Source of the DNA: Anoplolepis gracilipes
Taxonomy: Eukaryota; Arthropoda; Insecta; Hymenoptera; Formicidae
Assembly: GCF_047496725.1 (NCBI RefSeq)
Contig: NC_132981.1
Location: 2,066,001-2,130,000 of the forward strand
Direction of reading: 5' to 3'
DNA: 64,000 bases
The first letter of the stretch is position 1; every line of letters begins with the position of its first letter. Positions 52,055 through 64,000 of this stretch are shown here, one piece after another. The notes beneath the pieces are model-generated. The model was not told the DNA's origin. It was given only the letters and a program-made list of their open reading frames with translations, and did no database searches. The position numbers and the translations under genes are program-made.

Positions 52055-55000
52055 TTAATAGTATAAATTCTCTGATATTGTTTTTCTAGCGGTTACAGCG
52101 GCAGTTACAGCGGCATCATGCGGATAACATTTTTCCAGCGCTTTGTTTGGTACGTAATGAGTGCCTTCGAATTTGTTAAAGTAACGACCCATCTCACTAT
52201 TTTCTATCCATTTCGGCGTTGTTAAAGTTAGAGCGTCTATAATAAAAATTAACAAAACACAGAGAAAAAATCAATTATTGATAAGTAAAATTAAATAATA
52301 AAAAAGAAATACGATAATAAATAATACTAGAAATAAATAAAATATCTAAATTAAGAAAAAAGAGAACAAGATAAATTAAAATCGAATAAAATATTATTTT
52401 GCAATACGTATAAAGAAATGAGACAAATAAAGAAAAATATTGTAATTTAGATAAAGTTACGCCAATATAATTATATTTATACCTTCTCCCACATAACACA
52501 TTTCATTATTTTCCGTAAGAATTATGTAATGTGTTTGTTTCTTCATGTCGCTACAGATCTTTACTGGAAAACAATTAGAACTTCTTCTATCGCATCCGGA
52601 GATTTTAACAAATTTTCTATGTTTATATCGATGCCATCCAATTATTACGCCTGTAGGACAGTCGGCAGATTGATAATCATGTGTTACGATCATTCCAACT
52701 GCAAATTTTATATCTTCTGATCTTGCATTTAGCCTTTCAAATTTTTCTATTCTTATGTTGAACTGAAAAATGTAAGTTCAAGTTTTAATTGATATTTCTT
52801 GTCAAGTAATTCTTATATAAACATTTGTAGGAAGTTAAATTACAGCTAGTCAAATTATAAATAACTATAATTTTTATGTAATTGTATGTTATCAGAAAAA
52901 AGCTTTTTGTTTATTATTATTATTATTATTATTATTAATATATGTGTAGTGCTTACGCACATTACAGTGTGGTCCAATTCTTTCTAAAATCGTACTCCAA
53001 TCTTTTAAATTCACATCCCAGTTATAATCATATCCTATCGGTGAACCGAAAAAATCCAATTTCCATAAATTTTCATTATACTGAATCATAGAGAATAGTA
53101 TGGCTTTCATCTACAATAAAAAATAATTTAAATATGTAAATAATGTTCCAATTACAAACGAAAAAATTATATATTGTGCAAGTATATCTGTTTAATTTTA
53201 ATATTACGTAGATTAATATATTAAAATTGATAAAAATTAAGTGCGAGTAATTACTAACCTTTTCAGCTTCTATTATTTCCAATTTTGTAAAACAGTATTT
53301 GATAAAACAATCTGGGAATTTTTCAAAATTTATTCTAAAACATCTTACATCTTTTGAACTATTTGTGTCACTGTAAACAATATAAAATAATATTTGTATG
53401 CGTGTGTGTATGGTAAGAATAAAAATATCGAATAATTCAAGTAATTTCAAAATTGATATTATACTTACTATCTTGGTTTCCAAAATAGACAGATATTCGT
53501 ACCGGGATATCCTATTACTATATTGCAACGTAGACCAAGTCTTCTGGCAACGCTATGATATATTATATATATTATTATTTCTTGACCATATTTATGTTCT
53601 AAGACCTATGTCAAAAGTTACAATGCAGAAATTAATTGGAGGGAAAGTATTTCTAAGATTACAACAACATGACTATGTTCACAGCATAATTGGCCATATT
53701 TCTATAATACATTATAATCAATAGTTCTTACATTATCTATACATTTGTATTTTAATTGTGCATTCCAATCTATGTTTTCCACTCTGTTTGGTCGAAAGTT
53801 TAATTTGCCGAATATATATTCCACGAGTGTGTTCATAATCTGAGTTCCTTCGGCTTCATTCCAATGATTATCATCAATATTGTTTTTTTTCCAATAGGAA
53901 AAATTTTTTTCAGACGTCGAGAATATTGAATGGTCGGGATGTTTTTCTCTGAGGATATTTAATGCTTCTAGTGCCATACCATCTAGTATTGCTGTTACGG
54001 ACGAGTAAAATACCTCCTTTTGAGGCTGTAAATCTTGTGCCATAAAAGTAGCACTTCGTTCTAGTAGTTGGACTTTGTGAGGTTGCTCGATAAATTTTTC
54101 AAATTTTATGTCCCACATATAACTCCTCAGACAGTTAAAAAGTTGTACATAGTAATATTTTTCTGTTAGATCGTAAACAGTTTTTCTGAAAAAATTTACA
54201 TATTAACTGTGCAATATATATGTTAGTTCATAAAGTTAATTGTACTTTAATTAATATAATGTTACCGTGAAAATTCAGGGAGCAAATTTTTAATCTCATC
54301 AATATAGAAAGAAATTTTGATATCATCCATATATTCGTCATATGGATACGACGGACTAGTATCTTTATCTAACTCAAACATGTAAGTGTAATGTGTTAAA
54401 TTGTCGATTGCTATATCGCGTTTATAATATTCTTGAATTTTTTGAGGCATGGAATTTCGTAATTTTCTCGTTCAATTCATTCCTATTTTTATAAAGTTTG
54501 AACTTCCTTTATTTTTCTGTTCATTCTTCTTGTTATAGAGTTTTTTCGCTGTAGGCCATCTGAAATTGAAATAAATAATATTATCGTAAATTTATAAAAA
54601 ACGCTAAATTATTGCATTAGTAACAAATTTTCCAAGAATTATATGATTTAAATTGTGTAATATACGTAATTAGTCAAAATATCGACATTCTTGCGTTATT
54701 TTAATACAATATATAGTGTGAGGTATACAATCTTAATTTTAAACTATAATTAAAATTTACACACTAACAATATACAATTATGTAAAATGTAAACTATGGA
54801 CAGCATGGTAACCATATTCTGTAAATATAACAAATTAACTTTTATATTCCGTGTATTTATTAAACATCAGTTTAATGAGTTATTTAATAACATAATTAAA
54901 TAAAATAATTAAATTATTAAAACTGGCTAATAAAATTCAAGAAACAGGAAAATGGATATGAGCTATCTTCAAAAATTTTTTGCTCATAAAGGAAATATAA

Positions 55001-55302
55001 AATTTATTTATTCCTTAATTAAAGGCTAAATATAATTGATGAAAAAATTTATTGCAAATAATTGCTCGCTCTCTTTATGTGATTTAACTTTCATTGATCC
55101 GTTTCTTAACCTAATTGCAAAAAATTACCTAATTAACAAGTAATTACCTCTGAAGAAGCTTTTTCTCCATAAATTTGTATTTGACTACGTGTTGAAAGTT
55201 CTTGCACACACATCTGAAATTAATGATATCCTCAATACTGATATCGTTGTAGCCAAGTATGATGTATATTACTTCTTCAGGTAAGTTCATTATCGTAGCC
55301 AT
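52055..55302 (-). CDS. FBXO21-like F-box protein with YccV-type C-terminal domain; one in-frame TGA
   Basis: Eight exons, 5' to 3': 55302-55148, 54559-54266, 54185-53732, 53605-53469, 53370-53259, 53110-52961, 52762-52483, 52236-52055. Total 1764 bases (588 codons), all phases matching. Exon 1 is an F-box (MATIMNLPEEVIYIILGY...IINFRCVCKNF). Exon 4 has SVARRLGLRC and exon 5 VRCFRINFEKFPDCF, typical of FBXO21 (SirB1-like region). Exons 7-8 encode the hemimethylated-DNA-binding (YccV) domain: FAVGMIVTHDYQ, then VGRYF-like MGRYFNKFEGTHYVPN. FBXO21 is a substrate receptor of SCF ubiquitin ligases. The one defect is a TGA in exon 2 (54472-54474) between FIKIGMN and TRKLRNSM. A weak alternative acceptor just after it would restore the frame. 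Either a young pseudogene, a readthrough or alternative-splice case, or a base error. Confidence 0.8.
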
Positions 55303-56439
55303 TATTTCGTTTATGAAACAAATTTAGTTAAAAATTTAGCAAAACACAGAAAAATAATTTAATTTAAGAAGATCGGACCGCGTATCATTAATTTCCTTTT
55401 TGTAGTCACACAAAATCTATTACGAAATCTATGTTCTTATGTATTTTTCAATTACACCAAAAGCACGTGTCATCACTACAGAAGTTTTTTACACTCTATG
55501 TCTGTACTTATTCTGGAAGAATCTGAAAACCTAAAAGCTCCCCCATCATGAGATTGTCATTTCATTGTTGTCACTGCACACAATAGGAAAATTCTGTTGA
55601 AGTCTCTCAGGTAATATTTGTCACAAATCTTTCGAGTTTCGAATTTTAAATAAGGAATTGCCTGCCTTTCATTACACATGTCCCTGGCATATGAAGTACA
55701 TATTTAGAAAAAAAATTATATTTAAAAAAATTCATAAAAATAGCTCTCAATTTTTATTTACGACAATTTTTTTATATCTCCAGCATATTCTATGAAAATT
55801 TTGAATAAAATTAATAAAAAATAATGAGATATAGTAATGTCTGCGAACTAATCGCCGCATACGCATCACGCATGTTTTCTCGTATGTATGTTCATATTCA
55901 TTTTCTAATGTTAAGTTGTTCCTCTATTTTAAACATGTTTAATTAATATTTTGTCTTTGTAAATTTTTATAAACAAATTCTTATTATTAAGCAGCAAAAT
56001 AAATTTGTATTTTATTTCTCTTTTTATTCGTCTTTCATTTATATTCTCATTATTTCTTTTGCCTACTCTTTTTTTCTTTTTGTTTTTAATTATTTTTAAT
56101 AGAATCAATCTTCTAAAAAATATATATATAAATAATTTAAATGTTAAAAAAAATATGTTTATTTATTTTTATTTTGGCATTGTTAAGTCGTGATTTTATA
56201 CACAACAATCTTTAATTAATTTGTAATTATTAGAAATTTTTTTATGAAACACACTCACGAAAAAATTGTCATTAATTTATAGAATATATAATTTAAATGT
56301 TTGGCAAATGCAATCATTTTTTAATATATTTTTATAAAATAAATTTATACATTTACGTGAATTCGATAGCTGTTTCTTGAGTTACAGGGTTCGTTAAATT
56401 TAATAGATTTTTTAGTTGTTCACGTAAACGGAATCTATT

Positions 56440-57358
56440 ACTGAATATTTCAAAATTCTAGTTGTCGACTGACTTAAAGAGAGGGACTTAAGGAGAAAGA
56501 CTTTACCTCAGGTAGAGTCTTTTGTTAACAATAAGAAGCAACAGACAACGAAAGATTAAAAGAGAAAATCCATTAAGAAAAGATACAAAGCCATAAATCT
56601 CAAGAATAGAGAAGAGAGAATGCTGAGAAATATTTTTTTAAAAAATATGTGCCTTTATTCGTTAATTTTATTTAACCGATCAGAACCAAGAAGCTTTAGT
56701 GTTCTCTTTTCTGCTTAGTAACTCAAATTTTTTGAAACATTTCTATCAAGGAAACGGTCGGAAGTGTGTCTCACCGATTTTAATGAGCTTTGAAAATGTT
56801 GTAGAATATAAAAAAATTACACATTTATTTTGCTTCAAGAAAAAAAATACGAGAACACCCTCTGATTCAATTGATATTTTCGAAGCTTTATTTTTTAAAC
56901 TGATATTATATTTGTACAATTACCTGCAAGATATTTTGCATAACTTAATTCTAATATTTTATAATTTTTTTGGTAAAAATATATTTGCATATTTAAGAGA
57001 AAGAAAAAATTCACGTGTACAGAATATATTACTAAATATTTCAAAATTCTAGTTGTCGACTGACTTAAAGAGACCTCAAGCAGAGTCAATTGTTAACAAT
57101 AATAAGCAACAGACAATAAAATAATCAAAAGAGAAAGTCCATTATGAAAAGGAACAAAGCCATTAATCTCAACAATATAGAAACACAACAATAGTGAAAA
57201 GAAATCTCAAGAATAGTAAAGAGGATTTGCTGAAAAATATTTCTTCAAAAAAATTTGTGTTTTTATTTGTCAATTTCATTCAACCAATCAAGACCAAGAA
57301 ATCTTATTGATAGTGCTTTTTTTCTGCTTAGTAACTCAAATTCTTTGAAACATTTCTA
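56440..57358. repeat. two direct repeats of about 310-330 bp in the F-box gene spacer
   Basis: 56440-56745 and 57030-57358 align along their length, sharing ATTTCAAAATTCTAGTTGTC and GCTTAGTAACTCAAATT. They lie in the 2.3-kb spacer between the two head-to-head F-box genes, the second one ending about 215 bases before the plus-strand ATG. Confidence 0.8.
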
Positions 57359-57572
57359 AATAAAGTTTATCTTTAGTCTGGACGAACAGTTCGAACAAAG
57401 TGCACGTTATAGACGCATCGCGACAGTGTTACAAGCTACATAAACTTTCTATGCTCACATTCGTGATTCGTTATCACATAAATATAATAACGAAATTTAA
57501 ATAAATGATCGGAACTCATTATCAATAAATAACGTTTTGAGTATTCTTTTGTGAATAATTACATTTTTTGCA

Positions 57573-59881
57573 ATGGCTACGATAACAGACTTACCCAACG
57601 AAGTGCTTGAGAAGATTCTTTCATGTGAGAATATTAACTTAAATGATATCAAAAATTTTAAATCTACATGTCAAATATTACGGTAGATAAATCTGCGCAA
57701 CCAAGTTTGGAAGGAGAAATATTTTCAGAGGTATTTTTTTTATTTATAAGTTTTGATATTAATTTTTTTAATTTAGCATACACTTAATCGATCAACAAAA
57801 TATCTTTAAGAAAACGGTAAAGTTACTATATTGTTATACCATTAATTTAAATTGTACCTATTGTTTCCTTGCATATTGAACTCGTTTCTAATATTACAGT
57901 TTAGCAGGATTGTAATAAAAAAGCAAAATCCGGATTAAAGCCGGAATTTTAAAGTGTCTAAAAGTTTGACGAGTCATAATAAGTTCATCAAATAATCATA
58001 ATAAATCTTCATTCATTAATTATAAACTTCACACCATTTGATTACCATTATTTGTTTTATAGCGTAAAACATCATGAAACACTCAATTAGAGTAATGTTA
58101 CATATTTTCATATTTTAATTTTAAAATATTCATAGTTATGTATAATAATTTACATAATTATGTATCTATATAATATTTATATAAAACTCTTTTCTTACAT
58201 TTATTTGTTTCAAGTGTTACTCTTTTTTACTTTTCATAAATAATATCTTTTGGACCTTGATAATGCAACGTCTTTTATTTATCTTTCTCTGTAAACTTTA
58301 TAGTTCCTATTTACATTAAATAAAGCATTATATGCAATCAATTTTATTTTTATTTAAATATTGTATTTAATTCTAGTTTTTATTTTCATCTTATTGACTG
58401 TATATATACCGCAGTAGATACATCTCGATAACATATTGTTTTTATGTACACAAATTACTATCCATTATACTATTATGATATTTACAATTTAAGTAGTTAA
58501 TATATATTTTCTTATAACATAGAAATTCATACTATTATCCATAATTTTTTAAACTTATGTATTTTAAACATTAATATGTTTGTAATTAAAAATTGTATAT
58601 ATATTTAAAAAAATATATTGTCTACAATTTATTGCTGCTATTGTTGTTCTAATGTTGTTGAATATAATTTTTTCGAATTTTTTATTTTAATTTCAGTTGT
58701 TATACTGCGAGTATGAAGTATATGAAAAAAGAGACAGAAAAACAAAAAAAAAAGTTTGCTAAATTAAATTTTGAAAATCAAATAAAAAAAGCAAAACAGA
58801 GTGTCAGGGAATTACAATGTTATGTACATTCGACATCGGAGCAGGAGTTATGGAATACTGAGGATAAAAAATTAGAACATCTACATTTTATAGCTGAAAA
58901 TTCTATGATTTATTATTTTGTTTATGATGAGTTAAATAGAATTTTTCTTGCAGAATTCTCATGGTAATATTTAATAAACTGAACTGCTTTTAATTTTAAA
59001 TAAAGTAATTTAATTATTGTATAATTAATATGTAAATTTTTTCAGGCTAGCCAGTTCTACTTTAACAATTCAATATAATTTTAACTTTATTTTTGGTTGC
59101 CTAAGACGATATCGATTTATATATAAGATAAATAAATTTATAAAAATGCCAAGAGAAAAGCAAATTTTAGAAAAACTATTCACTATTTTGGTACAATATA
59201 TTGATCCACATATTTCTTGCTCAGTTATGAAAACATGGTTAGATGATATTACGCAAGAATTTTTATCCCGCTTTAAACAAAAATATCCTGCACATTCAAT
59301 ATTTTCGACATCTTTCGAACAACTTTCTTTTTTGAAAGACAACAATATCGATGACCATTTTTGGAATACAGTAGAAACGAAGCAAATTATGGATGAATTA
59401 CGTGAGTTTATATATCATTTGCGAGGAAATTTCTATGATTTATTAAGACGATTATGTGCAAATTTGAAAATGACAGTGGAATTACTTGCAATTAGAGATC
59501 TAGCTGCTGTAAGTTATTTCAGATTATAAAATTATTAATTTAAAATTATGTTAAAATAATTTTATTTTGTTTTGTTCATCATAAGAATAACATGTCTTTT
59601 ATATCTTATAAATGTTTAATATAATTTTTCTAATATAATTTATAACACAGAGTACAGAACAAAATCTTATGGTGTCTATGTGTCACTGCATAGCCAGAAG
59701 ACTCGGTGTACGCTGTGCCCTGGTCCAATATAGAACTCGATACGATCGTATGGCAATTGTATGGAAACCAAAGTAGTAAGTATATAATTTTACTTTTTGA
59801 GTGCTTGAAATTTTTTTGGTTTTTATTTTTATATATACACTTATACACATATTATACCTATATGAATGTACCTATACATAA

Positions 59882-59929
<48 letters not shown>

Positions 59930-61214
59930 GTGTATATTGTTTATTGCAAAGTTACGATTTCTCGAATACTTATTTTTAATACATTTATAAAATAAAATTG
60001 TATACATATAAATATGCATTAATACCACACATTTCAGAAAATTTTAGTACGCGTTACACACATACCCACATATACGTAGAAAAAAGATATCAATTGTTTA
60101 TTTATTTTACACGCAAGTATTTTATATATTCAAGCAAATTTAAAAAGATTAATAATAATAGTTCATAAATTTTTTAAATTTATTTTGTATTATGTGTATT
60201 ATTTTGTACATATTATAACATGTAGATTTTTTAATTTACAATATTACGTAAATTATATACATCTTGAAGAATTTGTTTTAATAAATTTTACATATGAAAA
60301 ATAATATGTATTGATTTATATTAAAAAATTACATATATAATATAATTGTAGACAACACACTCACACGCACGCACATATATATAAAGCATTAAAAAAATAT
60401 ACAGTATAACGTTTTCTATCCTAATGTTAGTTTTGCATAAGAATGTGATCATATTAGTCGTTATTATTGCATTCTGCAATATAAACCTTATTTGTGTCAC
60501 CGCGTAGCGGTTTTACTCTACACGTAGAATAACAATAATTTTAGATTTGCAAAATAAAAATTCAATTTATTTAAGAAAAATTATATGATTAAAATAAATG
60601 TTAAATAACTTTTATACTTTTTATTAAAAAGATTTTTTTATTCTCGAATTTTCGATAATTTAAAAAAAACATTTTATTGTTTAGTTGAAGCATATTTATA
60701 TATAAAATTTTATTTACACAGTTTATTCTAGGTATTTGAGATATCGTGGATATCAATTACGGTAACATATTATATATACATATATATATATAAATATATA
60801 TTTTTTTTATTATTTTCAGTTGTGCAGAAAAGAATATGAAAGAAAGATTTCATATAAATGAAAGTGCGTATCAAATTTATCCATTTGCCGAAAGCAATTA
60901 TGACTATTATGAACTGCACAATATAGAGGTTAGTAATTTTTTATAAGTAGTTTTTATTAATTTTAGCGGTATAAAAATAACAAAAGATAACAATTTATTA
61001 TTACGTTTTATTAATAATATGTTAAGTCAACAAATGAATATATTTTAATAGCAATTAGTAAGAATATTAAAATTTTTCTTTATTTTCTTATATTTAATCG
61101 AAATTATATTTATTTCTGCTTTTTCAGGTACTACAAAAAGTAATCGGTAGTTTTAGCTATCCAAGCCATTTTTTCGATCCTCGCTTTTTTTTTAATGTTA
61201 CGCTGGATCTATGA
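57573..61214 (+). pseudogene. second FBXO21-like gene, broken and lacking its 3' part
   Basis: Exons 57573-57730, 58697-58963, 59046-59508, 59651-59775, 60820-60928 and 61128-61214 keep the phases of the minus-strand paralogue. Exon 1 reads MATITDLPNEVLEKILS...KSTCQILR, then TAG (57684-57686), then INLRNQVWKEKYFQR. Later exons give HSIFSTSFEQLSFLKDNNID (paralogue: HSIFSTSEKNFSYWKKNNID) and CIARRLGVRCALV...AIVWKPK. The last recognisable exon reads VLQKVIGSFSYPSHFFD and runs to a TGA at 61212-61214. No YccV-type domain follows. The F-box stop and the lost C terminus indicate a pseudogene. Its 5' end faces that of the minus-strand copy. Confidence 0.85.
59889..59926. repeat. (TA)n microsatellite
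   Basis: About 18 TA units in an intron of the plus-strand F-box pseudogene. Confidence 0.9.
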
Positions 61215-61829
61215 TTTATCAAAAAAAAAAAATCGATGCTCAATGCGGGATAATTATAAATGCAATATAGGTAATTTATTACACACACAATATATATTTT
61301 TGAATACGTATATCATACAATATACATTTTTTAATATATATATATATATATTTGATAGCGTGGAGTCTGTTGGAAGTGAGATGTCTCTTCTAGTAAGGAA
61401 GCGTCCTGACAATGCAATGGACACAAAATTTGCAACTTTACGCATCCAAATACGCATAGATTGTTGTTGGTGAATAATTGTAATTTCTCGCCCTCAACTG
61501 ACCAAAGAATAGTTACTTACAAATAACTTGTGATGTTGGAAAAATATTGTAATTCTTGCGTAGGAATTGGCGTCGCTCAGACAATTGACTGTTAAATTTA
61601 TAATTTTTCGATGACAAAAAGAAAATTATCCACATGCTTTCTGACAATGATTGTAGTTTCCGTCACACGTAATATTAACATTTGTATTTACGTTCATAAT
61701 GTATTGAAAAAGACTGCGTACAGTCGAAACGTTTACTACAATGTAATTTAGAACAATAAATATTATTATTTTTTACTTATCATAAATTATCATATTACGT
61801 ATCATATATTATATAAAATATTTCGTCTA

Positions 61830-62168
61830 CACGGTAAAAAACATTTTGTATTGTTGCTAAAATTTTCTATTTTTGTAGAAATTTTTGTGTTAAATATTTA
61901 ACATACTCTTATGTTAATCTTTTCCTATCTATCCTTGTGTTATTTTAACTTTTCTGCATTGTGTTAATATTCACCGTTTCTAAGAGTTAAAACAACACAA
62001 TAACAATAAGTAAATCTTACACAAATTCACATTTTTGTGTTAATTCTTTACATATTATTTGTGTTATTTGTTTACATATTTGCCTTCTGTTAAATTAACA
62101 TTAAAATTAGAATGGATAAATTGAGACCCGAGAAATGTGTTAAATATAACACAAAATTATTTACCGTG
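61830..62168. mobile_element. 339-bp MITE with CACGGTAAA ends and TA duplication
   Basis: The ends CACGGTAAA and TTTACCGTG are inverted repeats, extended by similar ATTTTGTGTT stretches. It is flanked by TA (61828-61829 and 62169-62170). The uninterrupted repeat at 43215 shows the empty site (TCTATATTTTAAG). This fits a Tc1/mariner-type MITE. Confidence 0.75.
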
Positions 62169-62223
62169 TATATTTTAAAAATATCATATTAATGTGTCAC
62201 GATTATTCCTTAAATTTTAAATT

Positions 62224-63602
62224 ACATTAAGAAAATGGCGATAGGGAATTATCTAAACAATTAGTAAATTAGTTAAGAAAAGTTATTTAGTAAATTATAT
62301 TAAAATTAAATTTAGTAATTATTAAATTATACTATTAGAGTATTTGTCACATCTTCCCATGTACATCATTCTATACGTTTTTGTTTTTTGTTTTATTGTA
62401 AAGCACTGAGGAGAATTTCGATTGTATATAGAAACGTTTGCTCACACACATCGATTATAATAATCTCGTCACGACACTTATTAAATTAAAATCTTGTACT
62501 TGAATTTTAATATATGTACATTTATTTTTGTTATTGTGACTTTAAGTGTAATGTAAAAATAACATACAAACTAATTAAAAACTACATGAAAGAGTAGTTA
62601 CAATAACTTGTAAGAAATGTTGATAGAACATTTTAAAGTTCATGATAAGTTCATGATAAGATATTTTAACCTTTCTTAGAATGTTAAATTGACTTTGAAA
62701 TATGTTAATTGTTTAAAATGATTGTTAATAATGTGTTAAAAGCACTCAAAATAATATTCCGTTTCTAAGAGACGTACACAAAGTGTTAAGTTATGAAGTT
62801 AACATAAATGTAACACATGAAAATGTTATTAAAATAATAACATATCAGCTATATGTTAATTTTACATTGAAGTAGTAGTCAAAACGTGATAACACAAGAA
62901 AATTTGACATATGGACGCACAACTTTTTACTGTGTACACAGTAAAAAGTAAAATGTTAATTTTAACGTTACATAGCTCTTGGCGCGTTGCTCAGAACAGA
63001 AAAGACTCTCTTTATCAGTCTTAATTGACACTGTCTATGATGATGATGGGCTGTAAAATTCATACAAAAATAATTGTGAGTGTATCATTATCATCTTGCA
63101 CGTTGACATGCTGAGACATTTATATATCACACCTCAGGTAGAACAGAAAGTCACAATAATATCAAAATACGTCAAAATGACAAAAAAATAATCAAAAAGT
63201 GAGTTTTTGTAATCATATTCTCGTTTTTAACGTCATTTTGACGTCATTTGACGTTACTTTAATATCATCGTGACTTTCTGTTCTACTGGGGACGAGACGT
63301 TAATGTTATTAGAGTATTGGTCATATCTTCCAATGTATATATGTACATACATTATTCTATGCGTTTTTTCTTTTTTCTTTTTTTTTTTTTTTTTTTTTGC
63401 TTTATTGTAAACCACTGAGGAAGATCTCCATTGTTGATAGAAACGTTTGCATACACACATCAATTATTATAATCTCGTCACCATACTTACCAGATTAAAC
63501 ATTTTTGTTCGAATTTAAATGTAATTTATTAAATGACTTTTATTAACTGATTCACTAAGTGCTTAGATAATTTACTGCTTCTATTGCCATTTTCTTAATG
63601 TT
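62224..63602. mobile_element. 1.4-kb composite element with inverted ends and internal direct repeats
   Basis: The outer arms (62224-62300 and 63525-63602) are reverse complements starting ACATTAAGAAAATGGC. Inside are two direct repeats, 62334-62500 and 63305-63500, each with CACTGAGGA and GAAACGTTTGC motifs. A shorter palindromic element (63136-63289) lies between them. Confidence 0.65.
63136..63289. mobile_element. 154-bp palindromic MITE
   Basis: The arms begin GTAGAACAGAAAGTCAC on both strands and run inward through CGTCAAAATGAC, leaving a short loop. No coding capacity. It sits inside the composite element at 62224-63602. Confidence 0.75.
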
Positions 63603-64000
63603 ACTTTAAAAGTATGTCGAATAAAGATTTTTACAAAATATGTATAAAGTAATTATATAATATTTTAAAAAATATATATTTTCATAAATACTTATAAATA
63701 TTTATTATAAATATTGTTTGCTGTCTGGGTAAATAATTTAGGCAAACAAAGAAACATGATAATTGAAAGAGAACATTTGCTGATTCCTTGACATTAAAAA
63801 GTATCTGATGTGTCAAAGAAATTGAAATTATTAAATAATTAAATAAGTGTTCTATTTTTTTTTCATAACGATAAGAATCATTTTTATAGCACTAAAACTT
63901 GTACTTTCTGCTCGAAAACTGTGCTAATTTTAAACCTTGATGTACGCATTGAATGCATTATCAAATCATTCAAATTCATAAGTCTTAGTAAGTATTTTAC

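Larger units (their letters stand above)
61780..63930. repeat. dispersed repeat, copy 2, split by nested insertions
   Basis: 61780-61829 and 63606-63930 together match the continuous repeat at 43150-43500 plus 43720-43800. The two parts are separated by the insertions listed at 61830 and 62224. Confidence 0.65.

Noticed and set aside
54472..54474. TGA in the F-box gene as a selenocysteine codon
   Set aside because: FBXO21 is not a selenoprotein family and no insertion element was identified near its 3' end.
1..64000. CRISPR arrays, bacterial operons, tRNA or rRNA genes
   Set aside because: No regularly spaced repeats, no cloverleaf with box A/B spacing and no rRNA core motifs noticed; the introns show the DNA is eukaryotic.

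Overview
The window is AT-rich nuclear DNA from an insect. GT-AG introns, AT-rich spacers, MITEs and the gene families present suggest a hymenopteran, most likely an ant; the group is an inference from gene content, not a database match. Nothing bacterial, no CRISPR array and no convincing tRNA or rRNA gene was seen.

Region 1 (1-29,850, plus strand) is a tandem array of an unusual receptor gene. The unit, about 14.7 kb before insertions, holds in order a short signal-peptide exon, eight exons closely resembling the N-terminal fibronectin-III (FN3) part of receptor tyrosine phosphatase Ptp10D/Ptp4E, then seven exons matching the C-terminal part of the Sevenless/ROS1 receptor tyrosine kinase (FN3, YWTD propeller, three FN3, membrane segment, kinase). 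In the middle unit all splice phases from the signal exon to the kinase agree, so the exons read as one Ptp10D-Sev chimera. Gene 1 (ends 4584) enters from the left edge and has an intact kinase. Gene 2 (5857-19326) is complete in layout but carries a 2-bp deletion in the kinase N-lobe. Gene 3 (20513-about 29842) is a decayed, truncated 5' remnant. A solo LTR, a foldback and two oppositely oriented copies of a 0.9-kb inverted-repeat element sit in the introns of gene 2.

Region 2 (21,069-40,905) is a large palindrome: two 7.7-kb arms in inverse orientation around a 4.4-kb spacer. The core of each arm is a 6.4-kb element with roughly 320-bp terminal inverted repeats and TTAA at its ends, without a transposase. 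It carries a CpG-rich, promoter-like block with a CRE and a short segment with splice-site edges. The spacer holds the gene 3 remnant and a broken minus-strand steroid/3-ketoacyl-CoA reductase (SDR) gene.

Region 3 (40,906-52,054) is mostly non-coding with small inverted-repeat elements. It contains one pseudogene of a GMC oxidoreductase (glucose dehydrogenase-like), 45,416-48,420.

Region 4 (52,055-61,500) holds two FBXO21-like F-box genes arranged head to head. The minus-strand copy has all eight exons, including a C-terminal YccV/hemimethylated-DNA-binding-type domain, but one in-frame TGA. The plus-strand copy has a TAG in its F-box exon and has lost its 3' part. Region 5 (61,500-64,000) is a nest of mobile elements inserted into one another.
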